Origin: Anoxybacillus tengchongensis
Lineage (GTDB): Bacteria; Bacillota; Bacilli; Bacillales; Anoxybacillaceae
Reading direction: 5' to 3'
Assembly (NCBI RefSeq): GCF_014201585.1
Contig: NZ_JACHES010000005.1
Location: 8,248 to 72,247, forward strand
DNA: 64,000 bases
Positions within the stretch are counted from its first letter, which is position 1, and each line of letters starts with the position of its first letter. Positions 16,407 to 25,553 of this stretch are shown piece by piece. Below the pieces are notes generated by a model, which did not search any database, was not told where the DNA came from, and saw nothing but the letters and a program-made list of their open reading frames with translations. Position numbers and translations under genes: made by a program.

Positions 16407-18146
16407 ATGACTTGGAAAATGGTGTACGAACGCTGGAAACAGGCACAGTTAGATGAAGAATTGCGTTCAAACTTACAACAACTAGAGAAAGATGAAAAAT
16501 TGTTAGAAGATTGTTTTTATAAAACGTTAGAGTTCGGTACAGGAGGTATGCGTGGGGAAATCGGACCGGGAACGAACCGTATGAACATATATACGGTGCG
16601 AAAAGCATCGGCAGGGTTAGCACGATACATTGAATCGTTTGGAGAGGAAGCAAAAAGACGCGGGGTTGTGATCGCCTACGATTCGCGCCATAAATCACAG
16701 CAGTTTGCGATGGAAGCTGCAAAAACGCTTGCGACACACGGCATTCAGACGTACGTATTTGATGAGCTTCGTCCGACGCCAGAGCTTTCGTTTGCTGTTC
16801 GTCATTTATGCGCTTTTTCGGGTATTGTCATTACAGCTAGTCATAACCCACCAGAGTATAACGGCTATAAAGTGTATGGAGAAGATGGGGCACAGTTGCC
16901 ACCACATATTGCTGATGTTGTTATCGAACATGTCAATGCGATTGAAAATGAATGGGAACTTGCAATTGAACAAGAAGACGTATTAAAAGAAAAAGGGTTG
17001 ATTCAAATCATCGGTGCAGAAATTGACGAAGCATACATACAAAAATTAAAAACGATTTCGCTTCGCCCAGAACTTGTCTATGAAGTGGATGTGAAAGTCG
17101 TATTTACTCCGCTTCATGGAACAGCAAATAAGCTCGTGCAACGCGGATTAAAAGAATTTGGCTATGAAAACGTGTTCGTCGTCAAAGAACAAGAACAACC
17201 GGATCCGAATTTTTCAACCGTACAATCACCAAATCCAGAAGAGCACGCAGCGTTTGAGTTAGCAATTCAACTTGGGAAACAAGTCGACGCTGACGTATTA
17301 ATTGCAACAGACCCTGACGCGGATCGTTTAGGTATTGCGGTGAAAAACGAACAAGGGGAATACGTCGTTTTAACAGGTAATCAAACAGGTGGCTTGTTGC
17401 TTCATTACATTCTTTCACAAAAGAAAGAAAAAGGGATATTGCCATCAAATGGGATTGTGTTTAAAACGATCGTTACATCTGAATTTGGGCGTGCGATTGC
17501 TGAATCATTTGGGATTGAGACGATGGATACATTGACAGGGTTTAAATTTATCGGTGAAAAAATTAAACAATACGAGCAAACAGGAGAGTATGTATTTCAG
17601 TTTGGTTACGAAGAAAGTTACGGGTATTTAATTGGTGACTTTGCTCGCGATAAAGATGCGATTCAAGCAGCTTTGCTCGCTGTGGAAGTGTGCGCGTTTT
17701 ATAAAAAGCAAGGTTTATCTTTATACGAGGCACTTATGCAATTGTTTGAACAATACGGATATTATCAAGAAGGATTGCGTTCACTCACGTTAAAAGGAAA
17801 AGAAGGAACCGAGCGAATCAACGCACTACTGGCGACATTTCGTAATGAACCGCCAACTGTTGTCGCTAATCAGCGCGTTGTGATTCGTGAAGACTATAAG
17901 GTAAGCGAGCGCGTATATATGAATACAGGTAAAAAAGAAACGATCCATTTGCCGAAGTCGAACGTATTAAAATATGTACTAGAAGACGGATCATGGTTTT
18001 GTGCGCGTCCATCTGGCACAGAGCCAAAAATGAAATTTTATTTTGGTGTCAAAGGGCGAACGCTCGCCGAAGCGAAGAAACAATTAGAGCAATTAGAAAC
18101 AGCGGTCATGGAGCGAGTATATACGTTAACAGCTGATAAGGTGTAA
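16407..18146 (+). CDS. pgcA: Alpha-phosphoglucomutase PgcA
   Basis: A 579-aa enzyme interconverting glucose 6-phosphate and glucose 1-phosphate, feeding UDP-glucose for glycolipid and wall teichoic acid. It has the phosphoserine loop [15 protein letters not shown] (about residue 140), the Mg2+ loop DPDADR (about 297) and the phosphate-binding [12 protein letters not shown] near the C-terminus. Length fits the Bacillus PgcA/YhxB group. Start ATG 16407 follows TGGAGGG by six bases. Confidence 0.95.
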   Translation: MTWKMVYERWKQAQLDEELRSNLQQLEKDEKLLEDCFYKTLEFGTGGMRGEIGPGTNRMNIYTVRKASAGLARYIESFGEEAKRRGVVIAYDSRHKSQQFAMEAAKTLATHGIQTYVFDELRPTPELSFAVRHLCAFSGIVITASHNPPEYNGYKVYGEDGAQLPPHIADVVIEHVNAIENEWELAIEQEDVLKEKGLIQIIGAEIDEAYIQKLKTISLRPELVYEVDVKVVFTPLHGTANKLVQRGLKEFGYENVFVVKEQEQPDPNFSTVQSPNPEEHAAFELAIQLGKQVDADVLIATDPDADRLGIAVKNEQGEYVVLTGNQTGGLLLHYILSQKKEKGILPSNGIVFKTIVTSEFGRAIAESFGIETMDTLTGFKFIGEKIKQYEQTGEYVFQFGYEESYGYLIGDFARDKDAIQAALLAVEVCAFYKKQGLSLYEALMQLFEQYGYYQEGLRSLTLKGKEGTERINALLATFRNEPPTVVANQRVVIREDYKVSERVYMNTGKKETIHLPKSNVLKYVLEDGSWFCARPSGTEPKMKFYFGVKGRTLAEAKKQLEQLETAVMERVYTLTADKV

Positions 18147-18164
18147 TGCCTTATCAGTTGTTTT
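18133..18164 (+). terminator. Terminator overlapping the pgcA 3' end
   Basis: CTGATAAGG (in the last pgcA codons) pairs with CCTTATCAG around a loop holding the stop codon; TTGTTTTTT follows. Confidence 0.88.
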
Positions 18165-18218
18165 TTGAATGGGGAACGAGTAACATAGAAGCGAAAACGT
18201 AGAAAGGGTGATGTTAAT

Positions 18219-18926
18219 TTGTTACAAGGACAAGTGGCTATTGTGACAGGTGCATCTCGTGGAATCGGGTTAGCAATTGCACATAAGTTGGCAGAGCAAG
18301 GAATGAAGCTCGTATTAATTGGCAGTTCCTCGGATATTCACAGAGTTGGCGAGCAATTAAAAGATGTAAAAACGTTTCAAGCGGACGTATCAAATGAGCA
18401 ACAAATGAATGAAGTGGTCGAAGCGACCATCGCTACATTTGGTCGCATTGATTTACTTGTGAATAATGCGGGTATCGGTGTATTTAAGCCTGTAGAGGAA
18501 ACGACAGTCGAAGAGTGGAAGCGACTATTCGAAGTAAATGTACAAGGGGTATTTATCGGGACAAAAGCAGTGCTTCCACACATGAAAAAGCAACGTTCGG
18601 GAACAATTATTACGATTTCATCTGACGTCGGTCGGTATACGATTGTAAACGGTTCCGCATATACAGCAACGAAATATGCCGTTCAAGGATTTTCGGGAAG
18701 TGTAGCGCAAGAAGTGCGTTCATACGGCATTCGCGTCGGTACTATTAATCCGGGAATGGTCGATACATACTTTGCCAATTCTACGCAAGGATTGCCTGAA
18801 AAAGCGGAATGGCTGAAGGCAGAAGACGTCGCTGAAGCGGTTGTCTATATGGCGAGTGCGCCGAAACATATGTTAGTGGATGAAATTGTATTACATCCGC
18901 TCATTCAAACGTATCCCGTCATATAG
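18219..18926 (+). CDS. Short-chain dehydrogenase/reductase
   Basis: A 235-aa classical SDR. The Rossmann motif TGASRGIG (residues 11-18), NNAG in LLVNNAGIG and the catalytic Ser/Tyr/Lys (ISSDVG, SAYTATKYAV) are all present, with NPG later. Cofactor and substrate cannot be told; there is no Arg pattern strongly marking NADPH. The start is TTG 18219, ten bases after AAAGGG. It lies alone between pgcA and the convergent yhdB-like gene. Confidence 0.9.
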   Translation: MLQGQVAIVTGASRGIGLAIAHKLAEQGMKLVLIGSSSDIHRVGEQLKDVKTFQADVSNEQQMNEVVEATIATFGRIDLLVNNAGIGVFKPVEETTVEEWKRLFEVNVQGVFIGTKAVLPHMKKQRSGTIITISSDVGRYTIVNGSAYTATKYAVQGFSGSVAQEVRSYGIRVGTINPGMVDTYFANSTQGLPEKAEWLKAEDVAEAVVYMASAPKHMLVDEIVLHPLIQTYPVI

Positions 18927-18954
18927 AAAGCGAAAGGAGATGATTCCTTTCGCT

Positions 18955-19203
18955 CTAATTATATTCCATCGTAAGCGTCGGTTCTTGTTCATATACGTCT
19001 AACGCGTGATCGATGTAACGTAACAATGCGTTCAATCGCTTTTGGACGACAGTATAATCTTTTTCGAAGTTGTATGCATGAAGAAACTGCTCAATTTTTT
19101 TTGAAAGTAAATCGTCTTTTGTGCGTACCATAAGAATGAGTAAATGATCCCATTCCGAACGGTACGTATAGTAAAGCGCCTTGTCGTAGTCGACTGTATG
19201 CAA
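18955..19203 (-). CDS. yhdB: YhdB-like small protein
   Basis: An 82-aa soluble protein matching the YhdB family of Bacillus, with YDKALYYTYRSEWDHLLILM at the N-terminus and a helical remainder. Start is TTG at 19203, six bases after AAGGAGGG. It is divergent from ogt. Function unknown. Confidence 0.8.
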   Translation of the reverse strand: MHTVDYDKALYYTYRSEWDHLLILMVRTKDDLLSKKIEQFLHAYNFEKDYTVVQKRLNALLRYIDHALDVYEQEPTLTMEYN

Positions 19204-19304
19204 TACAAACCCTCCTTATCGTGAGGAGCTATATGTAGTGTATGAAAAAACGGTCGTTTTTTTTCGCTGTAAATGTTGTGCGATTTGGCAGAGGAGAGTT
19301 GGCT

Positions 19305-19763
19305 ATGGAGAAACATATCGCGTATTATGGATCGCCAATCGGTTGGTTACAAATCATTGGAACGAATGACGGAATTGAACGAATCAATATCGTTGAACAA
19401 GGTGAGGAAAATAACGAAAATGTCCCCACCCACTTCAGTCAATGTATAGAACAATTAGAACAATATTTCCAAAAGAAGCGAACGTCGTTTTCGATTCCGT
19501 TACGGGTGAGTGGCACACCGTTTCAAATGCGTGTATGGGAAGCGCTACAAACGATTCCTTATGGACAAACGGTTTCATATGCTCATATTGCCAAACAAAT
19601 TGGTCAACCGAAAGCGGTGCGAGCCGTTGGCAATGCTGTCGGTAACAATCCGATCACGATCGTCATTCCTTGTCACCGTGTCATTCGCACGGGTGGAGAA
19701 TTTGGTGGATACGCGTGGGGAATAGAGCGAAAAAAATGGTTACTTGAGCACGAAACGCGCTGA
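19305..19763 (+). CDS. ogt: Methylated-DNA--protein-cysteine methyltransferase
   Basis: A 152-aa suicide repair protein removing alkyl groups from O6-alkylguanine or O4-alkylthymine onto its own Cys. The acceptor motif PCHRV is at 122-126 (Cys123). It follows the helix-turn-helix GQTVSYAHIAKQIGQPKAVRAVGNAVGNN. An N-terminal ribonuclease-like fold covers about residues 1-70. Start ATG 19305, after GAGGAGAG. The last codon forms one arm of a hairpin shared with hflC. Confidence 0.93.
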   Translation: MEKHIAYYGSPIGWLQIIGTNDGIERINIVEQGEENNENVPTHFSQCIEQLEQYFQKKRTSFSIPLRVSGTPFQMRVWEALQTIPYGQTVSYAHIAKQIGQPKAVRAVGNAVGNNPITIVIPCHRVIRTGGEFGGYAWGIERKKWLLEHETR

Positions 19764-19778
19764 AAGCTCAGCGCGTTT
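19753..19778. terminator. Bidirectional hairpin between ogt and hflC
   Basis: An 11-bp perfect stem, AAACGCGCTGA with TCAGCGCGTTT, closes loop AAGC. Both stop codons are in the stem. T runs are weak on both sides. Confidence 0.8.
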
Positions 19779-20700
19779 GTCCCAATAGCCATTTTGCGTA
19801 AGGTGAATTGGCTGGTAAAATGACGACTGTATCTTCGCCGATCGTTGTTTTATACGATTCGAGCGTACGGTAAAATGAATAAAATTCAGCATCCTTGGCA
19901 AATGTTTCGTTATAAATGCGTGCTGCTTCTTGTTCACCTGCTGCGCGGATACGTTCAGCATCCGCTTGCGCTTTGGCGAGCATTTCTTTTACTTCACGGT
20001 CTGTTTGAGCAATAATACGCTGTTTTTGAGCATCTCCCATTGATAAATATTCTTGCGCTTTTGATTCGCGTTCAGAAATCATACGTTTATAAACAGAATG
20101 TTCATTCTCCTCTGGCAAGTCAATGCGTTTCATGCGTACATCGACAACGCGAATACCGTAACGGTCTTGTTGTAACAGTTCGTTTACTTTTGCGGTTACT
20201 TCATCGTTTAAGCTGCCACGTGATGACTTTTCATCATTAATAATTTCATCGTAATTTAACCGTCCAAGCTCGGTGCGAACAATCGAGAAAATAAATTCAT
20301 CCATTTTTGATTCTGCGTTTTCTAACGTACGGGCATTTTGAATCATTTCTTTCGGATTTGTAATTTCCCAAATGGCGTAATGGTTGACAAGAATACGCTT
20401 TTTATCTTTTGTATTAATTTCCGCTTCAGCGACGTCATAAAAGATTTGTGCTTTCGGCAATGATGTGACGCTTTGAATAAAAGGAATTTTCAAACGTAAT
20501 CCTGGCGTTTGATCGATGCGGACAATTTCTCCAAATTGACGTACGACCTTATATTCATTTTCATGAACGATGTATATATTTGTTAAAATAACGATAAGTA
20601 AAATAAGTCCGATGCCGCCACTAACTATAAACCGAAACCATTTCATCGGAAGTTTATCTTTCAAGTTGATGACGTTTTGATCGTCTTGGAAGTTTGTCAT
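19768..20700 (-). CDS. hflC: HflC, SPFH-family membrane protein
   Basis: A 310-aa protein with one N-terminal membrane helix (about 23-45) and an SPFH/band-7 domain (VHENEYKVVRQFGEIVRI…), followed by a long coiled-coil region rich in Ala/Glu/Arg (REVKEMLAKAQADAERIRAAGEQEAARIY). HflC with HflK forms a large membrane cage that modulates FtsH protease. It starts four bases inside hflK. B. subtilis lacks an hflKC pair, so this is a lineage-variable item. Confidence 0.93.
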   Translation of the reverse strand: MTNFQDDQNVINLKDKLPMKWFRFIVSGGIGLILLIVILTNIYIVHENEYKVVRQFGEIVRIDQTPGLRLKIPFIQSVTSLPKAQIFYDVAEAEINTKDKKRILVNHYAIWEITNPKEMIQNARTLENAESKMDEFIFSIVRTELGRLNYDEIINDEKSSRGSLNDEVTAKVNELLQQDRYGIRVVDVRMKRIDLPEENEHSVYKRMISERESKAQEYLSMGDAQKQRIIAQTDREVKEMLAKAQADAERIRAAGEQEAARIYNETFAKDAEFYSFYRTLESYKTTIGEDTVVILPANSPYAKWLLGQTR

Positions 20701-21662
20701 TCATTACCACTCCCTTGTTCCTTCTTTTTCTCCGTCGTTTGTTTTTCGATCGGTTGAATTGGTAAGTATTTTAGTGTATTACCGTCGTCGTTCATAATGT
20801 AAATGCGCGTGTATGGAAGCACTTGTTCAAGTGTTTCAATCATTAACCGTTGTTTTGTAATGTCTTTCGCGTTTTTATATTCTTCGTATAAGGCGTTAAA
20901 TTTGGCGACATCCCCCCGTGCTTTTTCAATCCGCGCTACTTTATCAGCTTCTGCTTGGGAGATGAGGGCATCTTTTTCCCCTTCGGCTTCTTTCGTCCGT
21001 TTGTTACGGTATTTATTCGCTTCGTTAATTTTTGTATTCATCGTTTCGCGCGCATCGGTAACGTTCGTAAATGCTTTGCGCACTTCGTCGTTCGGCAAGT
21101 CAACATCTTGTAACTTTACAGCTAAAATCGAAATGCCAATATCATACTTTTTCATTAATGCGGTTAGTGACTCGCGCACATCTGCTTCAATTTTTGCTTT
21201 CCCCGACGTTAAGGCATCATCAATTTTTGAGCTACCGATGACGCTGCGTAAAGAAGCAGATGTCGCATTATATAAAATTTGTTCCGGTTCGTATGAGCGG
21301 TAAAGATATTTGGCAGGATCAGTAATTTTCCATTGTACGACCATATCAGCGAGGACAATATTTTCATCGCCGGTAATCATTTTCGTATCTCCTTTGTTTG
21401 ATGCAACGACTTTTCCATTTTCTTCTTTGTAGCCGAATTGTAAACTAAACGTTTCGCGCGATAACGTTTCTACTGTTTGAATTGGCCAAGGAAGTTTGAA
21501 ATGTAGTCCGGGTGTCGTTACTTCCTCATCAATTTTACCAAATGTTAAAATAATCGCTTGTTCCGACTCATCAACGGTGTACCATGATGTTAATGCAGCG
21601 ATAAGAAGAAGAAGACCTGCCACTGTGCCGATGATGATTCCTGTAACTGAACGTTTCCCCAT
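20697..21662 (-). CDS. hflK: HflK, SPFH-family membrane protein
   Basis: A 321-aa partner of HflC with a single N-terminal membrane helix (residues 7-28), SPFH domain (YTVDESEQAIILTFGKIDEEVTTPG) and a coiled coil. The Pro/Gly-rich N-terminal tail of proteobacterial HflK is missing. The C-terminus is charged (EKQTTEKKKEQGSGNE). A good ribosome binding site (AAGGTGGG) is upstream. It is the first gene of the hflKC operon. Confidence 0.93.
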   Translation of the reverse strand: MGKRSVTGIIIGTVAGLLLLIAALTSWYTVDESEQAIILTFGKIDEEVTTPGLHFKLPWPIQTVETLSRETFSLQFGYKEENGKVVASNKGDTKMITGDENIVLADMVVQWKITDPAKYLYRSYEPEQILYNATSASLRSVIGSSKIDDALTSGKAKIEADVRESLTALMKKYDIGISILAVKLQDVDLPNDEVRKAFTNVTDARETMNTKINEANKYRNKRTKEAEGEKDALISQAEADKVARIEKARGDVAKFNALYEEYKNAKDITKQRLMIETLEQVLPYTRIYIMNDDGNTLKYLPIQPIEKQTTEKKKEQGSGNE

Positions 21663-21725
21663 ATAAACCCACCTTTCTTGTTATTTATATGTATGTACGG
21701 AAAAAAAAGAAAAAAGTTTCAATAA

Positions 21726-21750
21726 AAAAGCTACTGATGCACTCAGTAGC
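21726..21750 (-). terminator. Terminator after spoVR
   Basis: On the minus strand GCTACTGA and TCAGTAGC pair around a 5-nt loop, followed by six T. Confidence 0.9.
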
Positions 21751-23169
21751 TCATATATATTTTCGTTGTACGTTTCGTCCGTCGTATGTGAACAGCGTTT
21801 GCTTGTTTTCGATGATTGTTTCCATATGAACGGCGCGCCCCCAAAGTTGATAAATGTAAGGAAGCACTTTTTCTAAATATTTGACGTCTAGTTCAATGCC
21901 TTCATACGAATGTTTTAAATATAGTTCTCCGTTCCGCATATAGTCCCCATCGTTGACCGTAATGTATGGAAAGCCACCGTTGACGCGCATGTTTACGAGC
22001 TGATCGCGCACGTGTTCCCAATGTTTATCAACAATTTTATAGTCTTTTCCTTGTTTTTGGAACAAATACATATCTTCTCGCATGACGAGTTCTTTTGTTA
22101 AATAGTTACGCAAAAAGGAGATGTCAGATTCTAGCTCGCGTACTTCAAATATTTTTGCACGTCCTGAACCTGGTTTGACGCCAAGTTTTTTCATTTCTTC
22201 TGTCGGATTGTCCCAACGCTTTTCAATATCTTCAAAAATTTTCAATCCTAAGTAATACGGATTAATACCCGTTCGGGAAGGTTGAACAACGCCAGCATTT
22301 AATTTAGCAAATTCAATCGCTTCATCGCTCGTTAAATCCATTTCACGTAAAATACGTTGATGCCAGTACGTTGCCCAGCCTTCGTTCATAATTTTCGTTT
22401 CGAGCTGCGGCCAAAAATAAAGCATTTCTTCACGCATCATTGTTAAAATGTCGCGCTGCCATTCTTCAAGCTCACGGCTATATTCTTCAATAAACAATAG
22501 TAAATCTTTTTCTGGTTGCGGAGGAAATTTTCTTCGTTTTTTTCGCGTTTGTGGTGCTTTTTTCTTTTCATCAAGCGACCATAAATCGTCATATGGCGAC
22601 GGTTTTGGTGTTTCATCATCTTCCTCGTATATTTCCGTATCAGCAATCGTCCATGAAAGCTTTGGTCGAAGAAGCGAAGGGTCAATATGCTCTTGAATGG
22701 CTAATACAGCGTCTAAAAACTTTTCGACTTCTTGTTTCCCGTATTCGTGCTCATAATGCTTAATTCGTTCCGCTGTTGCCGCCATGCTTTCGACCATGTC
22801 TCGTTTTGTGTTGCTGAAGCGAACGTTATTTTTAAAAAAGTCGCTATGAGCAAGGACGTGTGCGACAATTAATTTATTTTGAATAAGCGTATTTGTATTT
22901 AATAAAAAGGCGTAGCACGGATCGGAGTTAATGACAAGCTCGTAAATTTTACTTAATCCAAGATCATAGTGAAGTTTCATTTTATGAAATTGTTTCCCAA
23001 AACTCCAATGTGAAAAACGTGTCGGCATGCCGTATGCTCCAAATGTGTAAATAATATCAGCTGGGCAAATTTCATAGCGCATTTCATAAAAGTCAAGCCC
23101 AAACCCTTCGGCAATTTCCGTAATTTCCGCGATGGCTTTTTCTAATGCTTTTTGTTCATCTCGTTTCAT
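21751..23169 (-). CDS. spoVR: Stage V sporulation protein R
   Basis: A 472-aa SpoVR protein, close to the usual 468. The family signature [19 protein letters not shown] is near residue 50 and the [17 protein letters not shown] motifs are present. It is needed for spore cortex formation. A low-complexity insertion ([14 protein letters not shown]… [14 protein letters not shown]) lies at about 178-215. With prkA and yhbH it forms a widely conserved three-gene set, here split by 14 kb. GGAGGGAG precedes the ATG. Confidence 0.96.
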   Translation of the reverse strand: MKRDEQKALEKAIAEITEIAEGFGLDFYEMRYEICPADIIYTFGAYGMPTRFSHWSFGKQFHKMKLHYDLGLSKIYELVINSDPCYAFLLNTNTLIQNKLIVAHVLAHSDFFKNNVRFSNTKRDMVESMAATAERIKHYEHEYGKQEVEKFLDAVLAIQEHIDPSLLRPKLSWTIADTEIYEEDDETPKPSPYDDLWSLDEKKKAPQTRKKRRKFPPQPEKDLLLFIEEYSRELEEWQRDILTMMREEMLYFWPQLETKIMNEGWATYWHQRILREMDLTSDEAIEFAKLNAGVVQPSRTGINPYYLGLKIFEDIEKRWDNPTEEMKKLGVKPGSGRAKIFEVRELESDISFLRNYLTKELVMREDMYLFQKQGKDYKIVDKHWEHVRDQLVNMRVNGGFPYITVNDGDYMRNGELYLKHSYEGIELDVKYLEKVLPYIYQLWGRAVHMETIIENKQTLFTYDGRNVQRKYI

Positions 23170-23188
23170 CGCACTCCCTCCTTATGAC

Positions 23189-23219
23189 AATGTATGAGCG
23201 AGCACATCATTTGATACGT
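23189..23219 (-). promoter_or_regulatory. Candidate sigma-E promoter of spoVR
   Basis: On the minus strand CATACATT (23196-23189) fits the sigma-E -10 consensus CATACAnT fully; ACGTATCA lies 15 bp upstream as -35. spoVR is a mother-cell gene in B. subtilis. Confidence 0.5.
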
Positions 23220-23232
23220 CAAGAATGATTCA

Positions 23233-23277
23233 TTGACTTTATATTTTCTTTCATGTATATTTAACTATGTTAAATAT
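23233..23277 (+). promoter_or_regulatory. marR promoter with palindromic operator
   Basis: TTGACT (23233-23238), 17 bp, TATATT (23256-23261). A perfect inverted repeat, ATATTTAAC-TAT-GTTAAATAT, covers 23257-23277 and therefore the -10 and start region. This is the classic layout for MarR autorepression. Confidence 0.8.
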
Positions 23278-23305
23278 TTATATTGTTAAAAAAGGTGGGA
23301 TGTGT

Positions 23306-23749
23306 ATGGAGCAAACGCCGTTCACCGCACTTGTTGAACGATTAGAGCATGCGTTTTCGTTAGCCCTTCGCAAATTGGCAGCTGACTTAGCTAAGGAGGA
23401 AATTGGCTTAACGAAACCGCAGTTTTTTATTTTAAACTTGTTGTCGAAGCGTGGGAAATGTACAGTGAGCGAATTGGCGGACGAAATGTTTGTCAAACCG
23501 AGCGCCATTACGACAATGATTGATCGCTTATATAAAAGCGGATTTGTATTACGCGAACGAGATGACGAAGATCGTCGCGTCGTGTATGTACAATTGTCTG
23601 AAAAGGGGAAAGAAATGCTTCAACATGCACGGGCGGAGCGAAGAAAAATTATTGAGCGTTATTTAAGCCAATTACAATTCGATGAACTTGAACAGTTTGT
23701 CTATATTATCGAAAAAATTGCTGCGATAAATGAGAAAGAGGAGAAGTGA
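23306..23749 (+). CDS. MarR-family transcriptional regulator
   Basis: A 147-aa winged-helix regulator with a typical MarR core: LTKPQFFILNLLSKRGKCTVSELADEMFVKPSAITTMIDRLYKSGFVLRERDDEDRRVVYVQLSEKG in substance. Start ATG 23306, six bases after AAAGGTGGG. It overlaps or abuts the downstream exporter gene and has a palindrome over its promoter. It probably represses itself and the MFS exporter until a toxic ligand binds. Confidence 0.93.
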   Translation: MEQTPFTALVERLEHAFSLALRKLAADLAKEEIGLTKPQFFILNLLSKRGKCTVSELADEMFVKPSAITTMIDRLYKSGFVLRERDDEDRRVVYVQLSEKGKEMLQHARAERRKIIERYLSQLQFDELEQFVYIIEKIAAINEKEEK

Positions 23750-23754
23750 GATAT

Positions 23755-25362
23755 ATGAAAGAACAAGCAGCGATACAAACAAGTATTGCAAATATACAAC
23801 AAAAACGAGGTATTTTAATTACCGGATTACTTGTGGCGATGTTGTTTGGGGCACTCGATGGCACGATCGTTGGCACAGCGTTGCCTCGCATTGTTGGCGA
23901 GCTTGGTGGATTAAGTATGATGGCATGGCTAACAACCGCATACATGCTCACATCAACAACGATTGTCCCGATTGCAGGGAAACTTGCTGACTTATTTGGG
24001 CGAAAGTCGATCTATGTTTCAGGATTAGCGATTTTTATTATTGGTTCAGCGTTATGTGGCATGGCGGATACGATGACTCAGCTCATTATTTTCCGCGCCA
24101 TTCAAGGCATTGGGGGAGGCATTATGATGCCGATGGCGATGATTGTCATCGGTGATTTGTTTACAGGAGCAGAGCGCGCAAAATGGCAAGGTGTGTTCGG
24201 TGGCGTATTTGGCTTGGCATCTATTCTCGGTCCGCAAGTCGGTGGATGGATTGTTGATTCGTTAAATTGGCGCTGGGTGTTTTATATTAACCTTCCTGTT
24301 GGTGTGTTGGCGATTGTGCTCATTTCAATCGGTTTGCATAATCATCGTATAGTTGAGCGAGTAAAGCTTGATTTAGCCGGCATGTTTACGATGGTTGTCG
24401 CCGTTGTTTCGTTATTGCTTGCTTTAACGTTTGGTGGCGATAAATACGATTGGCTATCATGGCAAATCATTTCTTTATTAGCTAGCTCTGTTGTTTTCTT
24501 TAGCTTATTTGTATTTGTTGAGCGAAAAGCAGAAGAGCCGATTATGCCGATGCATTTATTAAAGAATAAAACATTTGTTGTACTTAATAGTGTCGGATTT
24601 TTTATGTCTGTCGGTATGTTTGGAGCAATTATGTTCGTACCGCTCTTTATGCAAGGTATTATCGGCATGAGCCCATCCGAATCAGGAACGATGATGTTTC
24701 CGATGATGTTCGCGCTCATTATTGCAAGCATGATCGGTGGGCGACTTGTCCAAAAAATTGGCGTTCGCACCCAAGTTATTGTTGGAATGGTGCTTGTGGC
24801 GCTCGGCTTCTTCTTATTGTCGACGATGAACGTCGATACGAATAAATGGACCGCGATGTTATTTATGGCGACGCTCGGCTTTGGACTAGGATTTGTCAAC
24901 CCGGTCATTACATTAGCGTTACAAGAAGTATTTCCGAAATCGCAGCTCGGTATTGTGACATCATCAAGTCAATTTTTCCGTCAAATTGGTGGAACGTTTG
25001 GGGCAACGTTGTTAGGAGCGATTATGAACCATCGTTCGAAAGATTTATTAGAAGCGAAGTTTCTTCCGCTGTTAGACAAATTACCAGCACAAGCGCATGC
25101 GATGACGGATTCATTTAAACAACTCGTTGAATCGAATCCACAAAGTGTATATTCAGTCATTTTAAATCCGGATACGTTAAAAAACATTCCACAACAAATG
25201 CAACAAATGTTTGTACCTGTATTAAAACAAACGCTCGTTGATGCGTTAAGCGATGTGTTTTTATATGGGTTAATTTTTGTTGGCATCGGTTTTGTTTTTG
25301 CAATGTTCATCGGCCGCATTACAATTTCTCGTACGCACAATAAAACGGCTCCAATGGAATAA
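23755..25362 (+). CDS. DHA2-family MFS drug exporter (EmrB/QacA type)
   Basis: A 535-aa, 14-helix proton antiporter. Motif A appears as GKLADLFGRKSIYV after helix 2, and motif C as GLASILGPQVGGWIVD in helix 5. A large extracytoplasmic loop (about 435-495, KDLLEAKFLPLLDKLP…) precedes the last helix. It would export hydrophobic drugs or cations under MarR control. I chose ATG 23755, 12 bases after GAGGAG; GTG 23746 overlaps the marR stop and is the alternative. Confidence 0.93.
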   Translation: MKEQAAIQTSIANIQQKRGILITGLLVAMLFGALDGTIVGTALPRIVGELGGLSMMAWLTTAYMLTSTTIVPIAGKLADLFGRKSIYVSGLAIFIIGSALCGMADTMTQLIIFRAIQGIGGGIMMPMAMIVIGDLFTGAERAKWQGVFGGVFGLASILGPQVGGWIVDSLNWRWVFYINLPVGVLAIVLISIGLHNHRIVERVKLDLAGMFTMVVAVVSLLLALTFGGDKYDWLSWQIISLLASSVVFFSLFVFVERKAEEPIMPMHLLKNKTFVVLNSVGFFMSVGMFGAIMFVPLFMQGIIGMSPSESGTMMFPMMFALIIASMIGGRLVQKIGVRTQVIVGMVLVALGFFLLSTMNVDTNKWTAMLFMATLGFGLGFVNPVITLALQEVFPKSQLGIVTSSSQFFRQIGGTFGATLLGAIMNHRSKDLLEAKFLPLLDKLPAQAHAMTDSFKQLVESNPQSVYSVILNPDTLKNIPQQMQQMFVPVLKQTLVDALSDVFLYGLIFVGIGFVFAMFIGRITISRTHNKTAPME

Positions 25363-25365
25363 ATA

Positions 25366-25403
25366 TAAAAGCAAACGATCGCCAAAGCGGTCGTTTGCTT
25401 TTA
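25366..25403 (+). terminator. Terminator after the MFS gene
   Basis: AAAAGCAAACGATCGC pairs with GCGGTCGTTTGCTTTT (one G-U) around a short loop. Confidence 0.9.
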
Positions 25404-25513
25404 TAATAAAAAGTGAAACGTTTGCACATATAAAACGAAATTTTTTATGAAAAAGTGCAACTTCCTCTTTAAACAAAGTCGTTTGTATATTAACATGAAA
25501 GAGTAGTAATCAT

Positions 25514-25527
25514 TGAAAGCGATTTAT
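25514..25527 (+). promoter_or_regulatory. Candidate cre (CcpA) site before malL
   Basis: TGAAAGCGATTTAT matches the cre consensus TGWAANCGNTNWCA at 12 of 14 positions, 27 bp before the GTG start. It fits carbon catabolite repression of a glucosidase. Confidence 0.5.
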
Positions 25528-25553
25528 TTTGAGTGAATTGAGGAGGATTTTAC

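Noticed and set aside
20803-21303. 166-codon plus-strand frame opposite hflK
   Set aside because: Ser/Phe/Ala-rich antisense product without ribosome binding site; hflK on the other strand has clear SPFH features.
24342-24908. 188-codon minus-strand frame inside the MFS exporter gene
   Set aside because: Composition is that of antisense to membrane helices, and no start signal is present. The plus-strand exporter is certain.
25411-25426. AAACGTTT-centred palindrome (GTGAAACGTTTGCAC) upstream of malL as a LacI-family operator
   Set aside because: The two arms are out of register by one base, and it is over 120 bp from the start; not strong enough to call.
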